Below are positions 16,869-26,328 of a DNA stretch of 64,000 nucleotides, in pieces. The first letter of the stretch is position 1; the number at the start of each line of letters is the position of its first letter. The position numbers and the translations under genes were made by a program. The notes beneath the pieces are model-generated. The model was not told the origin of the DNA and searched no databases. It saw only the letters and a list, made by a program, of their open reading frames with translations. The stretch is from an uncultured Bacteroides sp. (GTDB lineage Bacteria > Bacteroidota > Bacteroidia > Bacteroidales > Bacteroidaceae), in NCBI RefSeq assembly GCF_902491285.1, contig NZ_CABUHK010000003.1, forward strand, positions 80,152 to 144,151, written 5' to 3'.

Positions 16869-18000
16869 TGGCAGATAATGCTTTCTGATATACTTGCATA
16901 ATATCTTGGGCTATTGTTTCATCGGAAAAGCGTTTGATATATTCTTTCCCTTTTGTTGTCATCTTGCTGGCCAGGTCGGGTGAGGTGAGTATTTTGTTGA
17001 TATTTATAGCAAGTTCTTTTTCGTTATTCGGGTTGATGTAAATAGAATCCGGACCACCAGCCTCTTCTAGGCATGAGCCAGTAGCGGCAATAACAGGGAT
17101 GTTGGAGTGTATGGCTTCTATGATTGGAATGCCAAAACCTTCAAAAAAGGAAGGGTATACAAATAGCTTTGCCAATTGATAGAAAACCGGGAGTTCCTGA
17201 AAAGGGATATTGTGTAATATATGCACTCTGTGGTTAAGCTGGTGTTTATTAATATACTCTTCAACCTCATTAGTGTATGTCGTTTTTTTTCCAATGGCGA
17301 CTAACGATATGTCCTCGGGGATATATTGCAGTGCTTTCACAATTAAAAGTAGATTTTTACGGCTTTCTATACTGCCTACGTTTAAGATGTACTTGTTTGG
17401 AAGCTGATATTTTTGCTGAATTTCTTTTTTCTGTGTACTACTTGCTGGTTGTTCAAAAATAGGATGGCAACTTTGGTAGACAACATCGATTTTATGTGCG
17501 TCTATTCCAAAAAAAGCAATGATGTCGCGTTTGGTCATTTCACTGATAGCAATGATGCGGTCGCTGTTTTGACATGCTTTTTTAAATTTGTAAGTATATA
17601 TGTGTCTGTCAATCCATTTGTAAAATTGTGGGTAGCGTATGAATATTAAGTCATGTATGGTTACTATGCTTTTGGTTTTACTTTTTTTTATAGATAATGG
17701 CAGTTCATTGCTGAGTCCATGAAAGAGTGACAGTTGTTCTTCCTTTATCTGTTTGTTTATTCCCCAAATTCTCCATAATGAACGGATTTTTTTCCAAAAA
17801 TAGGATGTAGGATAAGTTACCTGTATGTTTTCTCTTGAAAGGATACGGTCTAGGACTTTGTTCTCTTTTGGCTTTGGGGCGTAGATGATGTATTGATTTT
17901 CTTTGTGAAACCGGCTCAATATATCTATGATGAAGCGACTATAGTTTCCTAGCCCTGTTTTATTTTGTACTGCTCGTTTACCGTCAAAACCTATTCTCAT
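16858..18000 (-). CDS. Glycosyltransferase family 4
   Basis: 380 aa GT-B enzyme. It opens with RIGFDGKRAVQNKTGLGNYS; the hinge is LNVGSIESRKNL and the donor site FVYPSFFEGFGIPIIEAI, where the two Glu of the E-x7-E motif sit (residues about 289-297). This layout is common in mannosyl- and rhamnosyltransferases, but specificity cannot be read. Single-gene unit with a TACATTTG box at 18035-18028, 28 bp before its ATG, divergent from glf. Confidence 0.83.
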   Translation of the reverse strand: MRIGFDGKRAVQNKTGLGNYSRFIIDILSRFHKENQYIIYAPKPKENKVLDRILSRENIQVTYPTSYFWKKIRSLWRIWGINKQIKEEQLSLFHGLSNELPLSIKKSKTKSIVTIHDLIFIRYPQFYKWIDRHIYTYKFKKACQNSDRIIAISEMTKRDIIAFFGIDAHKIDVVYQSCHPIFEQPASSTQKKEIQQKYQLPNKYILNVGSIESRKNLLLIVKALQYIPEDISLVAIGKKTTYTNEVEEYINKHQLNHRVHILHNIPFQELPVFYQLAKLFVYPSFFEGFGIPIIEAIHSNIPVIAATGSCLEEAGGPDSIYINPNNEKELAININKILTSPDLASKMTTKGKEYIKRFSDETIAQDIMQVYQKALSATKA

Positions 18001-18027
18001 ATGTTGAAACCTTTTTTAATGATATGG

Positions 18028-18086
18028 CAAATGTAATAAAAATAATAAGATACCTTCTGTTTCTAAGGGGATTTTGCATATCTTTG
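18028..18086. promoter_or_regulatory. Divergent -7 boxes: GT4 (minus) and glf (plus)
   Basis: Minus strand TACATTTG at 18035-18028; plus strand TATCTTTG at 18079-18086 with TCTG 19 bp upstream (18056-18059). The plus box lies inside the reading frame upstream of glf and so argues against the ATG at 18024. Confidence 0.55.
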
Positions 18087-18113
18087 TCAAATTATTATAA
18101 GTTGAGGCTATTT

Positions 18114-19235
18114 ATGAGACGGAAATATGACTATTTAATTGTAGGTGCTGGCTTATACGGAGCAGTGTTTGCTTATCAGATGCGTCAGGCGGGATGTTCT
18201 TGTTTGGTGATAGATAAGCGCTCTCATAAAGGAGGAAATGTTTACTGTGAAGATATAGACAGTATACGTGTTCACAAATATGGTGCTCATATTTTTCATA
18301 CAGATAATCAGAATGTTTGGGATTTTGTGAATCGTTTTGTGAAGTTCAACCGATACACAAATTCACCATTAGCCTGTTTTAAGGGCAAATTGTATAATTT
18401 GCCTTTTAATATGAATACTTTTTCTCAGTTGTGGGGAGTAAAGACTCCTGCAGAGGCACAAGCAAAAATCGCAGAACAACGTAAAGCTTTTGATTTTATA
18501 AAAAAACCCCGAAATTTGGAAGAGCAGGCGTTAAAGCTGTGCGGAGAAGATATCTATTCCTGCCTGATAAAGGGGTATACGGAGAAACAGTGGGGACGTT
18601 CAGCTAAAGAACTTCCGGCTTTTATCATTAACAGGATACCTTTCCGTTTTATATATGATAATAATTATTTTAATGATGCTTATCAGGGCATTCCTATTGG
18701 CGGATATAATGTGCTTATTGCTGCTTTGTTGGAAGGGGTTGATGTACGTTTGAATACTGACTATTTTAAATCTAAGGCAGAATTGGGTTCTATTGCGGAT
18801 AGGACTTTGTTTACCGGTTGTATAGATGAATATTTTGATTGCTGTTTTGGAAATTTGGAGTATCGTAGTTTACGTTTTGAGAATCATAGTTTGAATATCA
18901 GTAATTTTCAGGGAAATGCAGTCATTAATTATTGTGAGCGTGAGGTCCCTTATACCAGGGTGATTGAACATAAGCACTTTGAATTTGGTACGCAGCCTAC
19001 AACGGTGGTTACGTATGAATTCCCGGATTCGTTTGGAGTTGGAAAAGAACCTTACTATCCTGTGAATGATGAAAAAAACATGAAGTTGTATTGTAAATAT
19101 CAAGAGTTGGCTGTTCGAGATAGTAGTGTTTTGTTTGGAGGGCGTTTAGGGAAGTATGCCTATTTGGATATGGACGATACAGTGGAAGCTGCATTAAGTT
19201 TGGCGAAAAAAGAAATAGATTTAAGAAAAAAGTAA
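18114..19235 (+). CDS. glf: UDP-galactopyranose mutase
   Basis: Converts UDP-galactopyranose to UDP-galactofuranose with reduced FAD. The FAD loop YDYLIVGAGLYGAVFA starts at residue 5; family blocks HKYGAHIFHTDN, GYTEKQWG and RIPFRF(I)YDNNYFNDAYQGIPIGGY follow. I start it at ATG 18114 (373 aa, the usual size) because the extra 30 codons from 18024 overlap a -7 box and precede the FAD strand. The next gene, 1 bp later, is the likely user of its product. Confidence 0.93.
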   Translation: MRRKYDYLIVGAGLYGAVFAYQMRQAGCSCLVIDKRSHKGGNVYCEDIDSIRVHKYGAHIFHTDNQNVWDFVNRFVKFNRYTNSPLACFKGKLYNLPFNMNTFSQLWGVKTPAEAQAKIAEQRKAFDFIKKPRNLEEQALKLCGEDIYSCLIKGYTEKQWGRSAKELPAFIINRIPFRFIYDNNYFNDAYQGIPIGGYNVLIAALLEGVDVRLNTDYFKSKAELGSIADRTLFTGCIDEYFDCCFGNLEYRSLRFENHSLNISNFQGNAVINYCEREVPYTRVIEHKHFEFGTQPTTVVTYEFPDSFGVGKEPYYPVNDEKNMKLYCKYQELAVRDSSVLFGGRLGKYAYLDMDDTVEAALSLAKKEIDLRKK

Positions 19236-19236
19236 T

Positions 19237-20268
19237 ATGAATTGTTATTTGTCACGAAATTACAGAGGACTTTCTAGCGCAGGGAATAAAGCAAAGACTG
19301 ATATTGAACAGATAATGTCTGATATGTCATTTAAGAATATCGGTTTGAAACAGACTGTTTATTCAAATAAGATACTGGCGTTTGTCGTGACTCTTTTGGG
19401 AGTCTTGAAATCTCCTTTCTGTCTGCATAAGGGAGATGTTCTGGTATTGCAGTATCCACTGAAGAAATATTATGAATTTGTTTGTAATATGGCTCATTTA
19501 AGAGGGGCAAAAGTTGTAACGGTCATCCATGATTTGGGAAGTTTCCGTAGACATAAACTTACTGTTGTACGTGAGATTCAACGTTTGAATCATTCGGACT
19601 ATATCATAGCTCATAATGATAGAATGAAACAATGGCTTGAGGAACAAGGTTGTAAGGCGAAATTGGGGACTCTTGAAATTTTTGATTATCTTTCAACTTC
19701 TGTTGCCAATGTACCTTCAGATGTGCGAAAACCTTTTAGGATTCTTTATGCGGGGGGGCTACATCCGCGTAAAAATGCTTTTCTGTATGAAATCGGTACA
19801 TATGCCGGTCCGTCATTCCGATTCAATCTTTATGGGGCGGGCTTCGAATTGGATAAAGCGAAGGGAAAAGAACATTTTACTTATATGGGATTTGTTAAGT
19901 CCGACGATCTGATTTCTACTGCACAGGGGGATTGGGGCCTGGTATGGGACGGCTCTTCTATCTCGACATGTGCAGGCGACTGGGGAGAATATCTTCAATA
20001 TAATAATCCTCATAAAACATCTTTATACATCCGTTGCGGGTTGCCTGTTATTATTTGGAACAAGGCTGCTTTAGCGTCTTTTGTTCGTGAACATAAAATT
20101 GGAATATGTGTTGATTCATTGGAGGATTTGGATGCGGTTCTGTCTGATTTAACGCTACAGCAATATGCTGAAATGCAAAAAAATGTCGCAGAAATCAGTC
20201 AGAAACTTCAAGATGGAGAATATTTTTCTAGTGCGGTTCTCAAGGCCATAACTGCATTAAAAAGCTAA
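19237..20268 (+). CDS. Probable galactofuranosyltransferase
   Basis: 343 aa GT-B-like enzyme. Features: VVTVIHDLGSFRRHKLT, YIIAHNDRMKQWL, a donor-domain segment ILYAGGLHPRKNAFL, and WGLVWDGSSISTCAGDWGEYLQYNNPHKTSLYIRCGLPVI. The last resembles beta-1,6-galactofuranosyltransferases of the WbbI group. It begins 2 bp after glf, which makes a galactofuranose donor likely; this is inference from family resemblance and context. Confidence 0.72.
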   Translation: MNCYLSRNYRGLSSAGNKAKTDIEQIMSDMSFKNIGLKQTVYSNKILAFVVTLLGVLKSPFCLHKGDVLVLQYPLKKYYEFVCNMAHLRGAKVVTVIHDLGSFRRHKLTVVREIQRLNHSDYIIAHNDRMKQWLEEQGCKAKLGTLEIFDYLSTSVANVPSDVRKPFRILYAGGLHPRKNAFLYEIGTYAGPSFRFNLYGAGFELDKAKGKEHFTYMGFVKSDDLISTAQGDWGLVWDGSSISTCAGDWGEYLQYNNPHKTSLYIRCGLPVIIWNKAALASFVREHKIGICVDSLEDLDAVLSDLTLQQYAEMQKNVAEISQKLQDGEYFSSAVLKAITALKS

Positions 20269-20294
20269 AAAAGGAGAGGTTGAACCTCTTTTTT
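20266..20294 (+). terminator. Rho-independent terminator after the glf unit
   Basis: AGAGGTT (20275-20281), one-base loop, AACCTCT, then TTTTTT, preceded by an A run that extends the stem. It lies directly after the stop codon of the preceding transferase. Confidence 0.85.
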
Positions 20295-20327
20295 GCATAA
20301 AAGATGTAAAGATGGCGCAGTAATTCG

Positions 20328-20335
20328 TATCTTTG
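20328..20335 (+). promoter_or_regulatory. -7 box upstream of the CDP-dideoxyhexose genes
   Basis: TATCTTTG at 20328-20335, after a strong terminator and 70 bp before the rfbH start. No clear -33 element at 20 bp. Confidence 0.5.
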
Positions 20336-20404
20336 CGCATTTAATATAAGTCTTGATGGTTCTATTTGTGAATTTAGAAACGAGGAATAAGGAAAAAAGT
20401 GATT

Positions 20405-21748
20405 ATGGAACAGAAAGAAAATAATTTGAAGGAACAAATACTTTCGCTTGTGAAAGAGTATTATGCTGAGACTTTTGGGCAGTCTAAAGAATTTGTTCCG
20501 GGTAAAACATTTGTGAATTATGGCGGTCGTTATTTTGGCGAAGAAGAATTGGTAAATTTGGTCGATTCTTCTTTGGATTTTTGGTTGACTGCCGGTCCGT
20601 GGGCCCACCGTTTTGAAAAAAGACTGGCTGATTGGCTGGGGGTTAAATATTGTTCGTTGACCAATTCTGGATCATCAGCTAATCTGTTGGCATTTATGGC
20701 TTTAACCTCTCCCGAGCTTGGGGAACGTTGTATAAAAAGGGGGGATGAAGTTATAACTGTGGCCTGTGGATTCCCTACTACAGTTACTCCTTGTATTCAA
20801 TATGGTGCTATCCCTGTTTTTGTAGACATAACTGTTCCGGAATATAACATAGATATAACTCAACTCGAAGCGGCATATTCAGACAAGACAAAAGCGGTAA
20901 TGATTGCCCACTCTTTGGGGAATGCGTTTAATTTAGAGGCTGTGAAAGAGTTCTGTGATACTCACAATCTGTGGCTGGTAGAAGATAATTGTGACGCTTT
21001 GGGGACTGAATATACTTTAAAAGGTGAAACCCGTAAAACCGGGACATTCGGGCATATTGGAACCTCCAGTTTTTATCCTCCTCATCATATGACAATGGGA
21101 GAAGGAGGAGCAGTTTATACGAACGATCCATTGTTGCATAGGTTGATAAACTCATTTCGTGATTGGGGACGTGATTGTTGGTGCATAGGTGGAGTAGATA
21201 ATACTTGCAAATCTCGTTTTAGTAAACAATATGGCGAATTGCCTCTTGGATATGATCATAAATATGTTTACTCTCATTTTGGGTATAATCTGAAAGTAAC
21301 AGATATGCAGGCTGCTATAGGTTGCGCGCAACTGGAGAAATTGGATCAAATAGTATCAGCCCGCAGAAAGAACTTTAATTTCCTGAAAGAAAAGCTGGCC
21401 GGTACAAGAGGGTTGATTTTACCTGAAGCCGAGAAGAATTCCAATCCGAGCTGGTTCGGTTTTCTTATTTCTGTGAAAGAAGATGCCGGTTTTACTCGCA
21501 ATGAATTATCTGAATATTTGGAAAAGAATAAAATACAGACTCGTAATCTTTTTGCAGGTAACCTGTTGAAACATCCGGCTTTTAATGAAATGAGGAAATC
21601 CGGTGAAGGTTATCGTGTTGTTGGTGAGCTGGTAAATACCGACTTCGTAATGAATAATACTTTCTGGATTGGAGTTTATCCGGGAATGAAACCTGAAATG
21701 TTACAATTTATGGTGGATACGATTAAACAGTTTGTGGATTCACATTAA
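20405..21748 (+). CDS. rfbH: CDP-4-keto-6-deoxy-D-glucose 3-dehydrase (RfbH/E1)
   Basis: Removes the C3 hydroxyl of CDP-4-keto-6-deoxyglucose using PMP and a [2Fe-2S] cluster. It is an aminotransferase fold in which the PLP-binding Lys is replaced by His (H227/H228 in SSFYPPHHMTMGEGG), the hallmark of E1. Cysteines fitting the cluster are C196, C258, C260 and C268. Length 447 aa from ATG 20405; a GTG two codons earlier is less likely. E1 needs an electron-supplying reductase (E3, AscD/DdhD), which I do not see in this cluster. Confidence 0.92.
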   Translation: MEQKENNLKEQILSLVKEYYAETFGQSKEFVPGKTFVNYGGRYFGEEELVNLVDSSLDFWLTAGPWAHRFEKRLADWLGVKYCSLTNSGSSANLLAFMALTSPELGERCIKRGDEVITVACGFPTTVTPCIQYGAIPVFVDITVPEYNIDITQLEAAYSDKTKAVMIAHSLGNAFNLEAVKEFCDTHNLWLVEDNCDALGTEYTLKGETRKTGTFGHIGTSSFYPPHHMTMGEGGAVYTNDPLLHRLINSFRDWGRDCWCIGGVDNTCKSRFSKQYGELPLGYDHKYVYSHFGYNLKVTDMQAAIGCAQLEKLDQIVSARRKNFNFLKEKLAGTRGLILPEAEKNSNPSWFGFLISVKEDAGFTRNELSEYLEKNKIQTRNLFAGNLLKHPAFNEMRKSGEGYRVVGELVNTDFVMNNTFWIGVYPGMKPEMLQFMVDTIKQFVDSH

Positions 21749-21774
21749 TATTATAACACAAAATAAATTAGATT

Positions 21775-22554
21775 ATGAAAGCTGTCATTTTAGCCGGTGG
21801 CTTTGGCTCAAGATTGAGTGAAGCTACAAATTTAATTCCAAAGCCAATGGTGGAAATAGGAGGGAAACCTATTTTGTGGCATATAATGAAGACTTATAGT
21901 TATTACGGAATTAATGATTTTATTATCTGCTGTGGTTATAAACAATATGTCATAAAGGAATATTTTGCTAACTATTTTCGGCATAATTGCGATATGACAG
22001 TAGATTTATCTAATAATCGTGTCGAGATTTTAGATAATCATTCTGAAAACTGGCGTGTTACGATGGTAGATACCGGATTGAATACAATGACGGGTGGCAG
22101 AATAAAACGAGTCGAAAAGTATTTGGAAGATGAACCATTTTTGTTGACTTATGGTGACGGTGTGACAGACTTAAATATTGCAGATACTATAGCCGAACAT
22201 GAGAAATCTGGTTGTTTGCTTTCTGTGACTGCTTATAAGCCGGGCGGGAAGTTTGGAGCATTAGAAATCGATTTGGGTACCAATAAGGTGAAGTCTTTTA
22301 TGGAAAAACCGGATGGTGACCGCAATTGGATAAATGCAGGTTATTTTGTTTGTGAACCGGAGGTACTAAGTTTTATAAAAGGTGGTGATTCTACTTCTTT
22401 TGAGGGAAAACCTTTGGAGGAGATTGCTAAAGCTGGACAAATGCATGCTTATAAACACCGAGGATTTTGGAAGCCGATGGATACCTTGAGGGATAACTCG
22501 GAATTGAATGAGATGTGGGAGCAAAATAAAGCTCCTTGGAAGGTTTGGAAATAA
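21775..22554 (+). CDS. rfbF: Glucose-1-phosphate cytidylyltransferase
   Basis: Makes CDP-glucose from CTP and glucose 1-phosphate, the entry step to CDP-dideoxyhexoses. Nucleotide loop AVILAGGFGSRLSEATNLIPKPM (residues 3-25), Lys in KPMVEIGGKPILWHI, and the metal site TYGDGVTDL. 259 aa, standard length. 26 bp after rfbH and 11 bp before rfbG. Confidence 0.95.
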   Translation: MKAVILAGGFGSRLSEATNLIPKPMVEIGGKPILWHIMKTYSYYGINDFIICCGYKQYVIKEYFANYFRHNCDMTVDLSNNRVEILDNHSENWRVTMVDTGLNTMTGGRIKRVEKYLEDEPFLLTYGDGVTDLNIADTIAEHEKSGCLLSVTAYKPGGKFGALEIDLGTNKVKSFMEKPDGDRNWINAGYFVCEPEVLSFIKGGDSTSFEGKPLEEIAKAGQMHAYKHRGFWKPMDTLRDNSELNEMWEQNKAPWKVWK

Positions 22555-22565
22555 AATAGATAGAA

Positions 22566-23639
22566 ATGGTCGATACTTTTCATAATTTTTACCGTGGAAA
22601 GAGAGTTCTGGTGACAGGGCATACAGGTTTTAAAGGATCTTGGCTTTCTATATGGTTACATGAGTTGGGTGCTGAGGTTATTGGACTAGCATTAGAGCCA
22701 ACTTCTGAAAAGGATAATTATGTGCTTTCAGGAATTGGTACTATGATAACCGATTTGCGTGGTGATATACGCAATGGAGAATTGCTCAAAGAAATCTTTA
22801 AAACCTATCAGCCTGATATCGTCTTTCATTTGGCTGCCCAGCCTCTTGTTAGGCTTTCTTATGAGATGCCTGTCGAAACATATGAAACCAATGTGATGGG
22901 AACACTTCATGTTTTAGAAGCGATTCGTGCTACGGAGAGTGTGAAAGTAGGAGTTATGATAACTACTGATAAATGTTATGAAAATGCAGAGCAGTTATGG
23001 GGATACCGGGAAAATGAACCTATGGGGGGATATGATCCTTATTCTTCTTCAAAAGGTTGTGCCGAAATTGCGATATCTTCATGGAGACGCTCTTTTTTTA
23101 ATCCTGCTGATTACAATATGCATGGTAAAGCAATCGCAAGTGTTCGTGCTGGGAATGTTATTGGAGGTGGGGATTGGGCGAAAGACCGGATAATTCCTGA
23201 TTGTATAAGAGCTTTGGAAGCTGATAAGACTATTGATATTAGAAGTCCTAAATCTATTCGTCCATGGCAGCATGTTTTAGAACCATTAGGAGGCTATATG
23301 CTATTGGCGAAGAAAATGTGGGAAGCTCCTACTGAATATTGTGAAGGATGGAATTTTGGTCCGAAACTGGAGTCTGTTGAAAATGTGTGGGGAATTGCAG
23401 AACGTGTCATAAAATATTATGGTAAGGGTGAACTTTGTGATTGTTCTGATCCAAATAGCTTGCATGAAGCTAAATTGTTAATGCTTGATATTTCAAAGGT
23501 TTATTTTAGATTAGGATGGCAACCTAGACTTGATTTGGAACAAACTATTCAAATGACAGTAGAGTGGTATAAAAGGTATAACGATGAGGCTGTCTATGAT
23601 TTGTGTGTGGAACAAATCAATAAATATATAAATGAATGA
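22566..23639 (+). CDS. rfbG: CDP-glucose 4,6-dehydratase
   Basis: Converts CDP-glucose to CDP-4-keto-6-deoxyglucose. Extended SDR: NAD loop GHTGFKGSWL (residues 18-27), ITTDKCY in the active-site region, and catalytic Tyr/Lys in DPYSSSKGCAE. The segment RAGNVIGGGDWAKDRIIPD is typical of RfbG. 357 aa. Its product is the substrate of RfbH. Confidence 0.95.
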   Translation: MVDTFHNFYRGKRVLVTGHTGFKGSWLSIWLHELGAEVIGLALEPTSEKDNYVLSGIGTMITDLRGDIRNGELLKEIFKTYQPDIVFHLAAQPLVRLSYEMPVETYETNVMGTLHVLEAIRATESVKVGVMITTDKCYENAEQLWGYRENEPMGGYDPYSSSKGCAEIAISSWRRSFFNPADYNMHGKAIASVRAGNVIGGGDWAKDRIIPDCIRALEADKTIDIRSPKSIRPWQHVLEPLGGYMLLAKKMWEAPTEYCEGWNFGPKLESVENVWGIAERVIKYYGKGELCDCSDPNSLHEAKLLMLDISKVYFRLGWQPRLDLEQTIQMTVEWYKRYNDEAVYDLCVEQINKYINE

Positions 23640-23649
23640 AATATAATTG

Positions 23650-24540
23650 ATGGGAAGTAAAACGATACTTTTAACAGGTGGTAGTGGTTTCATCGGGCGT
23701 AATATACATGAGAGCTTTTTGGTTGATAAATACAATGTATTATCTCCTTCAAGTTCGGAGTTAAATGTAGCGGATGAAAAGAGTGTTGCTGATTATTTGC
23801 ATAAACATACGGTAGATGTTGTCATACATGCGGCGGTGAAACCAAGTCATAGAAATGCAAAGGATTTCTCAAATATATTTTATATTAACACCCGTATGTT
23901 TTTTAATTTGGAGAAATATAAGGAGTGTTTTGAAAAAATACTAGTAATAGGTTCTGGAGCGATATACGATAATCGTAATTATCAGCCTAAAATGAAAGAG
24001 GATTCATGGATGGAACATATACCTGTAGATGAACATGGATATTGTAAGTATGTATGTGAGAAAGTTATTGCTCATTGCTCTAATATTTATGATTTACGTG
24101 TGTTTGGTATTTTTGGTAAATATGAAGACTATGCTATCCGTTTTATTTCAAATGCTATTTGTAAAGTCTTATTTAATCTGCCAATTTCGATTAAACAGAA
24201 CCGCAAGTTTGATTATTTATATGTAAATGATTTTATGCCTATATTAGATTGGTTTGTGCAGAATGAACCTAAATATAAAGCTTATAATATTACTCCAGAT
24301 TCTTCAATCTCATTATATGACTTAGCGGTAATTGTACGTGAGGTAGCGGGAAAGCCTTTACATCCGATTGTTGTATCTCAAGAAGGGATGGGGTTAGAAT
24401 ATAGTGGGGATAACTCTCGTTTGAAGAGTGAACTTGACCTTAACTTAACTCCTTTGGCATTGGCTATTCGTGATTTATATATATGGTATTCAGATAATAA
24501 AGAGCAATTAGATAGAAACCTTTTGTTGATTGATAAATAA
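23650..24540 (+). CDS. NAD(P)-dependent SDR, putative reductase of the CDP-dideoxy sugar
   Basis: 296 aa. Nucleotide loop LLTGGSGFIGRN (residues 7-18), Ser in VIGSGAIYD, and YxxxK as YVCEK. It is in the RfbG operon where Salmonella and Yersinia have abequose, paratose or yersiniose reductases (RfbJ, RfbS, YerF). Because a YerE-like TPP enzyme is encoded 5 kb downstream, a YerF-like role (reducing the carbonyl of a two-carbon branch) is possible; simple 4-keto reduction is the alternative. Start taken as ATG 23650. From here to about 32 kb the DNA is visibly AT-richer. Confidence 0.7.
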   Translation: MGSKTILLTGGSGFIGRNIHESFLVDKYNVLSPSSSELNVADEKSVADYLHKHTVDVVIHAAVKPSHRNAKDFSNIFYINTRMFFNLEKYKECFEKILVIGSGAIYDNRNYQPKMKEDSWMEHIPVDEHGYCKYVCEKVIAHCSNIYDLRVFGIFGKYEDYAIRFISNAICKVLFNLPISIKQNRKFDYLYVNDFMPILDWFVQNEPKYKAYNITPDSSISLYDLAVIVREVAGKPLHPIVVSQEGMGLEYSGDNSRLKSELDLNLTPLALAIRDLYIWYSDNKEQLDRNLLLIDK

Positions 24541-24541
24541 A

Positions 24542-26317
24542 ATGGAAATTATTTTGCATCATATCCGAAAACATAAATTTGCATATGCTTTAGTTGTAGT
24601 TGTATTGTATCAACTTGCGTGTGCAGTACAGGGTTTTGACTTGTCTGACGAAGGTTGGGGAATGTATTTTTATCAACAAATATTTAAGAATCCTGAATGT
24701 GTGGTAGCGCAGATGCCATATTGGGTTACTGGTGCAATTGGTGGAGCATGGAATCTATTGTTTCCAGCAGGAGGCTTCTTAGGAACACGGATTTTAGGAA
24801 TAATAATAGTGACAGGAACATTCTGTCTTTCTTATGTGTTTTTGAAAAAAAGTATAAATTCAGGTTGGTTATTAGTTGGTTTGATAGCTCAAATGTTAAT
24901 AGTTGTCGGTGATCCTAAACCTTATGGCTATAACTCATTGACTGCTTTTATTGTACTTTGGGTTGTTATTGTTTTTTGGCGGGGACTTGAAACTGGTAGG
25001 CTTGTTTGGTTCTTTATTGGTGGATTTATGTTAGGTGTTAATATCTTTGTTCGAATACCTAATCTAGCTATTTTACCCATTATATTATTAATTCCGGTTT
25101 GCCAATATTGGAAGAACGGTAGTATGCGTTTTTTTAATAGTCAAATGTGGACGGCTGCTTGGGGGACGATTGTGGGGGTAGCAGTAATAATTGCGGCTAT
25201 GTACTATTGGGGATATTGGGCTTTTTTTATGGAGGCCATGACAGGGGTAGCTAGCAGTGCAACCGATGAGACTAATTCTCACCAGTTTGGGAGGTTAATT
25301 GTAAGATATGCAAAGAATTATTGGGGAATAATATCTGTGGGGGGGATTGTTGTGTTATTGGGTGAAGTTTATACTTGGTTGCAGAGTAAACTGATAAATA
25401 AATATTCCTCATGGGTATTGAATCTTTTGTTTGTGCTTGTTTGGATTTTTTTAGGTCTATGCTTTAATAAGGCTCTTCGGCATAATGATATGTATTTTAC
25501 TCACTTTATATCTTATGTTGGCACTATATTAATTCTAATAAATTATAACCGGAGTGAAGAACTTCGTATGAGATATGTGGCTTTAGCTTCTCTTTTTATG
25601 ATTGTCTGTATGCCTTTGGGGAGTGATCAAGGTATTAATACAATGTGGACATCAGCTTGGTTAGCTCTGCCATTAGGGACAGCTTATTTGTGTCGTTTAT
25701 TTGAAGATGAGGTTATTTGGAATGAGAAGCTAGGAAAATATTCTATGTATAAGCGTTATGTACGCTGTTATTTGTGCATTATATTCGTGAGCTATATAGC
25801 TTGTGGTATTTATAAAAATGATAATTTGGCTTATTATGATCCGGATAGTCGATTGGAAAAAGTGCATTCTATTGATAATCAGTATTGTCGTTTTATCTAT
25901 ACAGGCTCCTATCGTGCAAATTTAATGAATGACTTGTTGCCTGTTTTAGAAAAATATGTGAAGCCTGGCGATTTTCTTTTAGTTTATAATTTTATGCCGG
26001 GACTAAATTATATGACAGATACACGCTCGTATATTTCGAATGCTTGGCTATGGTGTCTTTCGGGAGCCGAATTAGAACGACAGTTGCAATTTGCTATGTC
26101 AAAAAAAACTCCACTTCCTGTTGTATTGCGACAGAATTTTAGAGCTACAAATTTATGGGGGGACTATGATCCTTATTTTATGGATGTTAATCATCTTCCT
26201 GAAAACGTTTTATCTCGTCCGGATCAAATAAAAGCTATGAATAATTTTTTAGATATGAATCATTATAAAACAGTTTGGACGAATCGCTATTTTGATATAT
26301 TATTACCTGATGTTTAA
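24542..26317 (+). CDS. Polytopic membrane protein, probable GT-C glycosyltransferase
   Basis: 591 aa with about ten hydrophobic segments, the first at residues 14-32. The first outer loop carries an acidic FDLSDEGWGMYFYQQIF motif like the Asp/Glu site of GT-C (GT39/GT83) polyprenol-dependent transferases, and a soluble C-terminal domain follows. I do not recognise the exact family. The ATG at 24542 is one base after the preceding stop. Neighbouring GtrA and GtrB-like genes fit a GtrABC-like scheme in which this protein is the periplasmic transferase. Confidence 0.65.
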   Translation: MEIILHHIRKHKFAYALVVVVLYQLACAVQGFDLSDEGWGMYFYQQIFKNPECVVAQMPYWVTGAIGGAWNLLFPAGGFLGTRILGIIIVTGTFCLSYVFLKKSINSGWLLVGLIAQMLIVVGDPKPYGYNSLTAFIVLWVVIVFWRGLETGRLVWFFIGGFMLGVNIFVRIPNLAILPIILLIPVCQYWKNGSMRFFNSQMWTAAWGTIVGVAVIIAAMYYWGYWAFFMEAMTGVASSATDETNSHQFGRLIVRYAKNYWGIISVGGIVVLLGEVYTWLQSKLINKYSSWVLNLLFVLVWIFLGLCFNKALRHNDMYFTHFISYVGTILILINYNRSEELRMRYVALASLFMIVCMPLGSDQGINTMWTSAWLALPLGTAYLCRLFEDEVIWNEKLGKYSMYKRYVRCYLCIIFVSYIACGIYKNDNLAYYDPDSRLEKVHSIDNQYCRFIYTGSYRANLMNDLLPVLEKYVKPGDFLLVYNFMPGLNYMTDTRSYISNAWLWCLSGAELERQLQFAMSKKTPLPVVLRQNFRATNLWGDYDPYFMDVNHLPENVLSRPDQIKAMNNFLDMNHYKTVWTNRYFDILLPDV

Positions 26318-26328
26318 TTAGTGAACTA

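Noticed and set aside
18024..18113. N-terminal extension of glf from ATG 18024
   Set aside because: It precedes the FAD-binding strand by 30 residues and overlaps a TATCTTTG promoter box; ATG 18114 gives the normal length.
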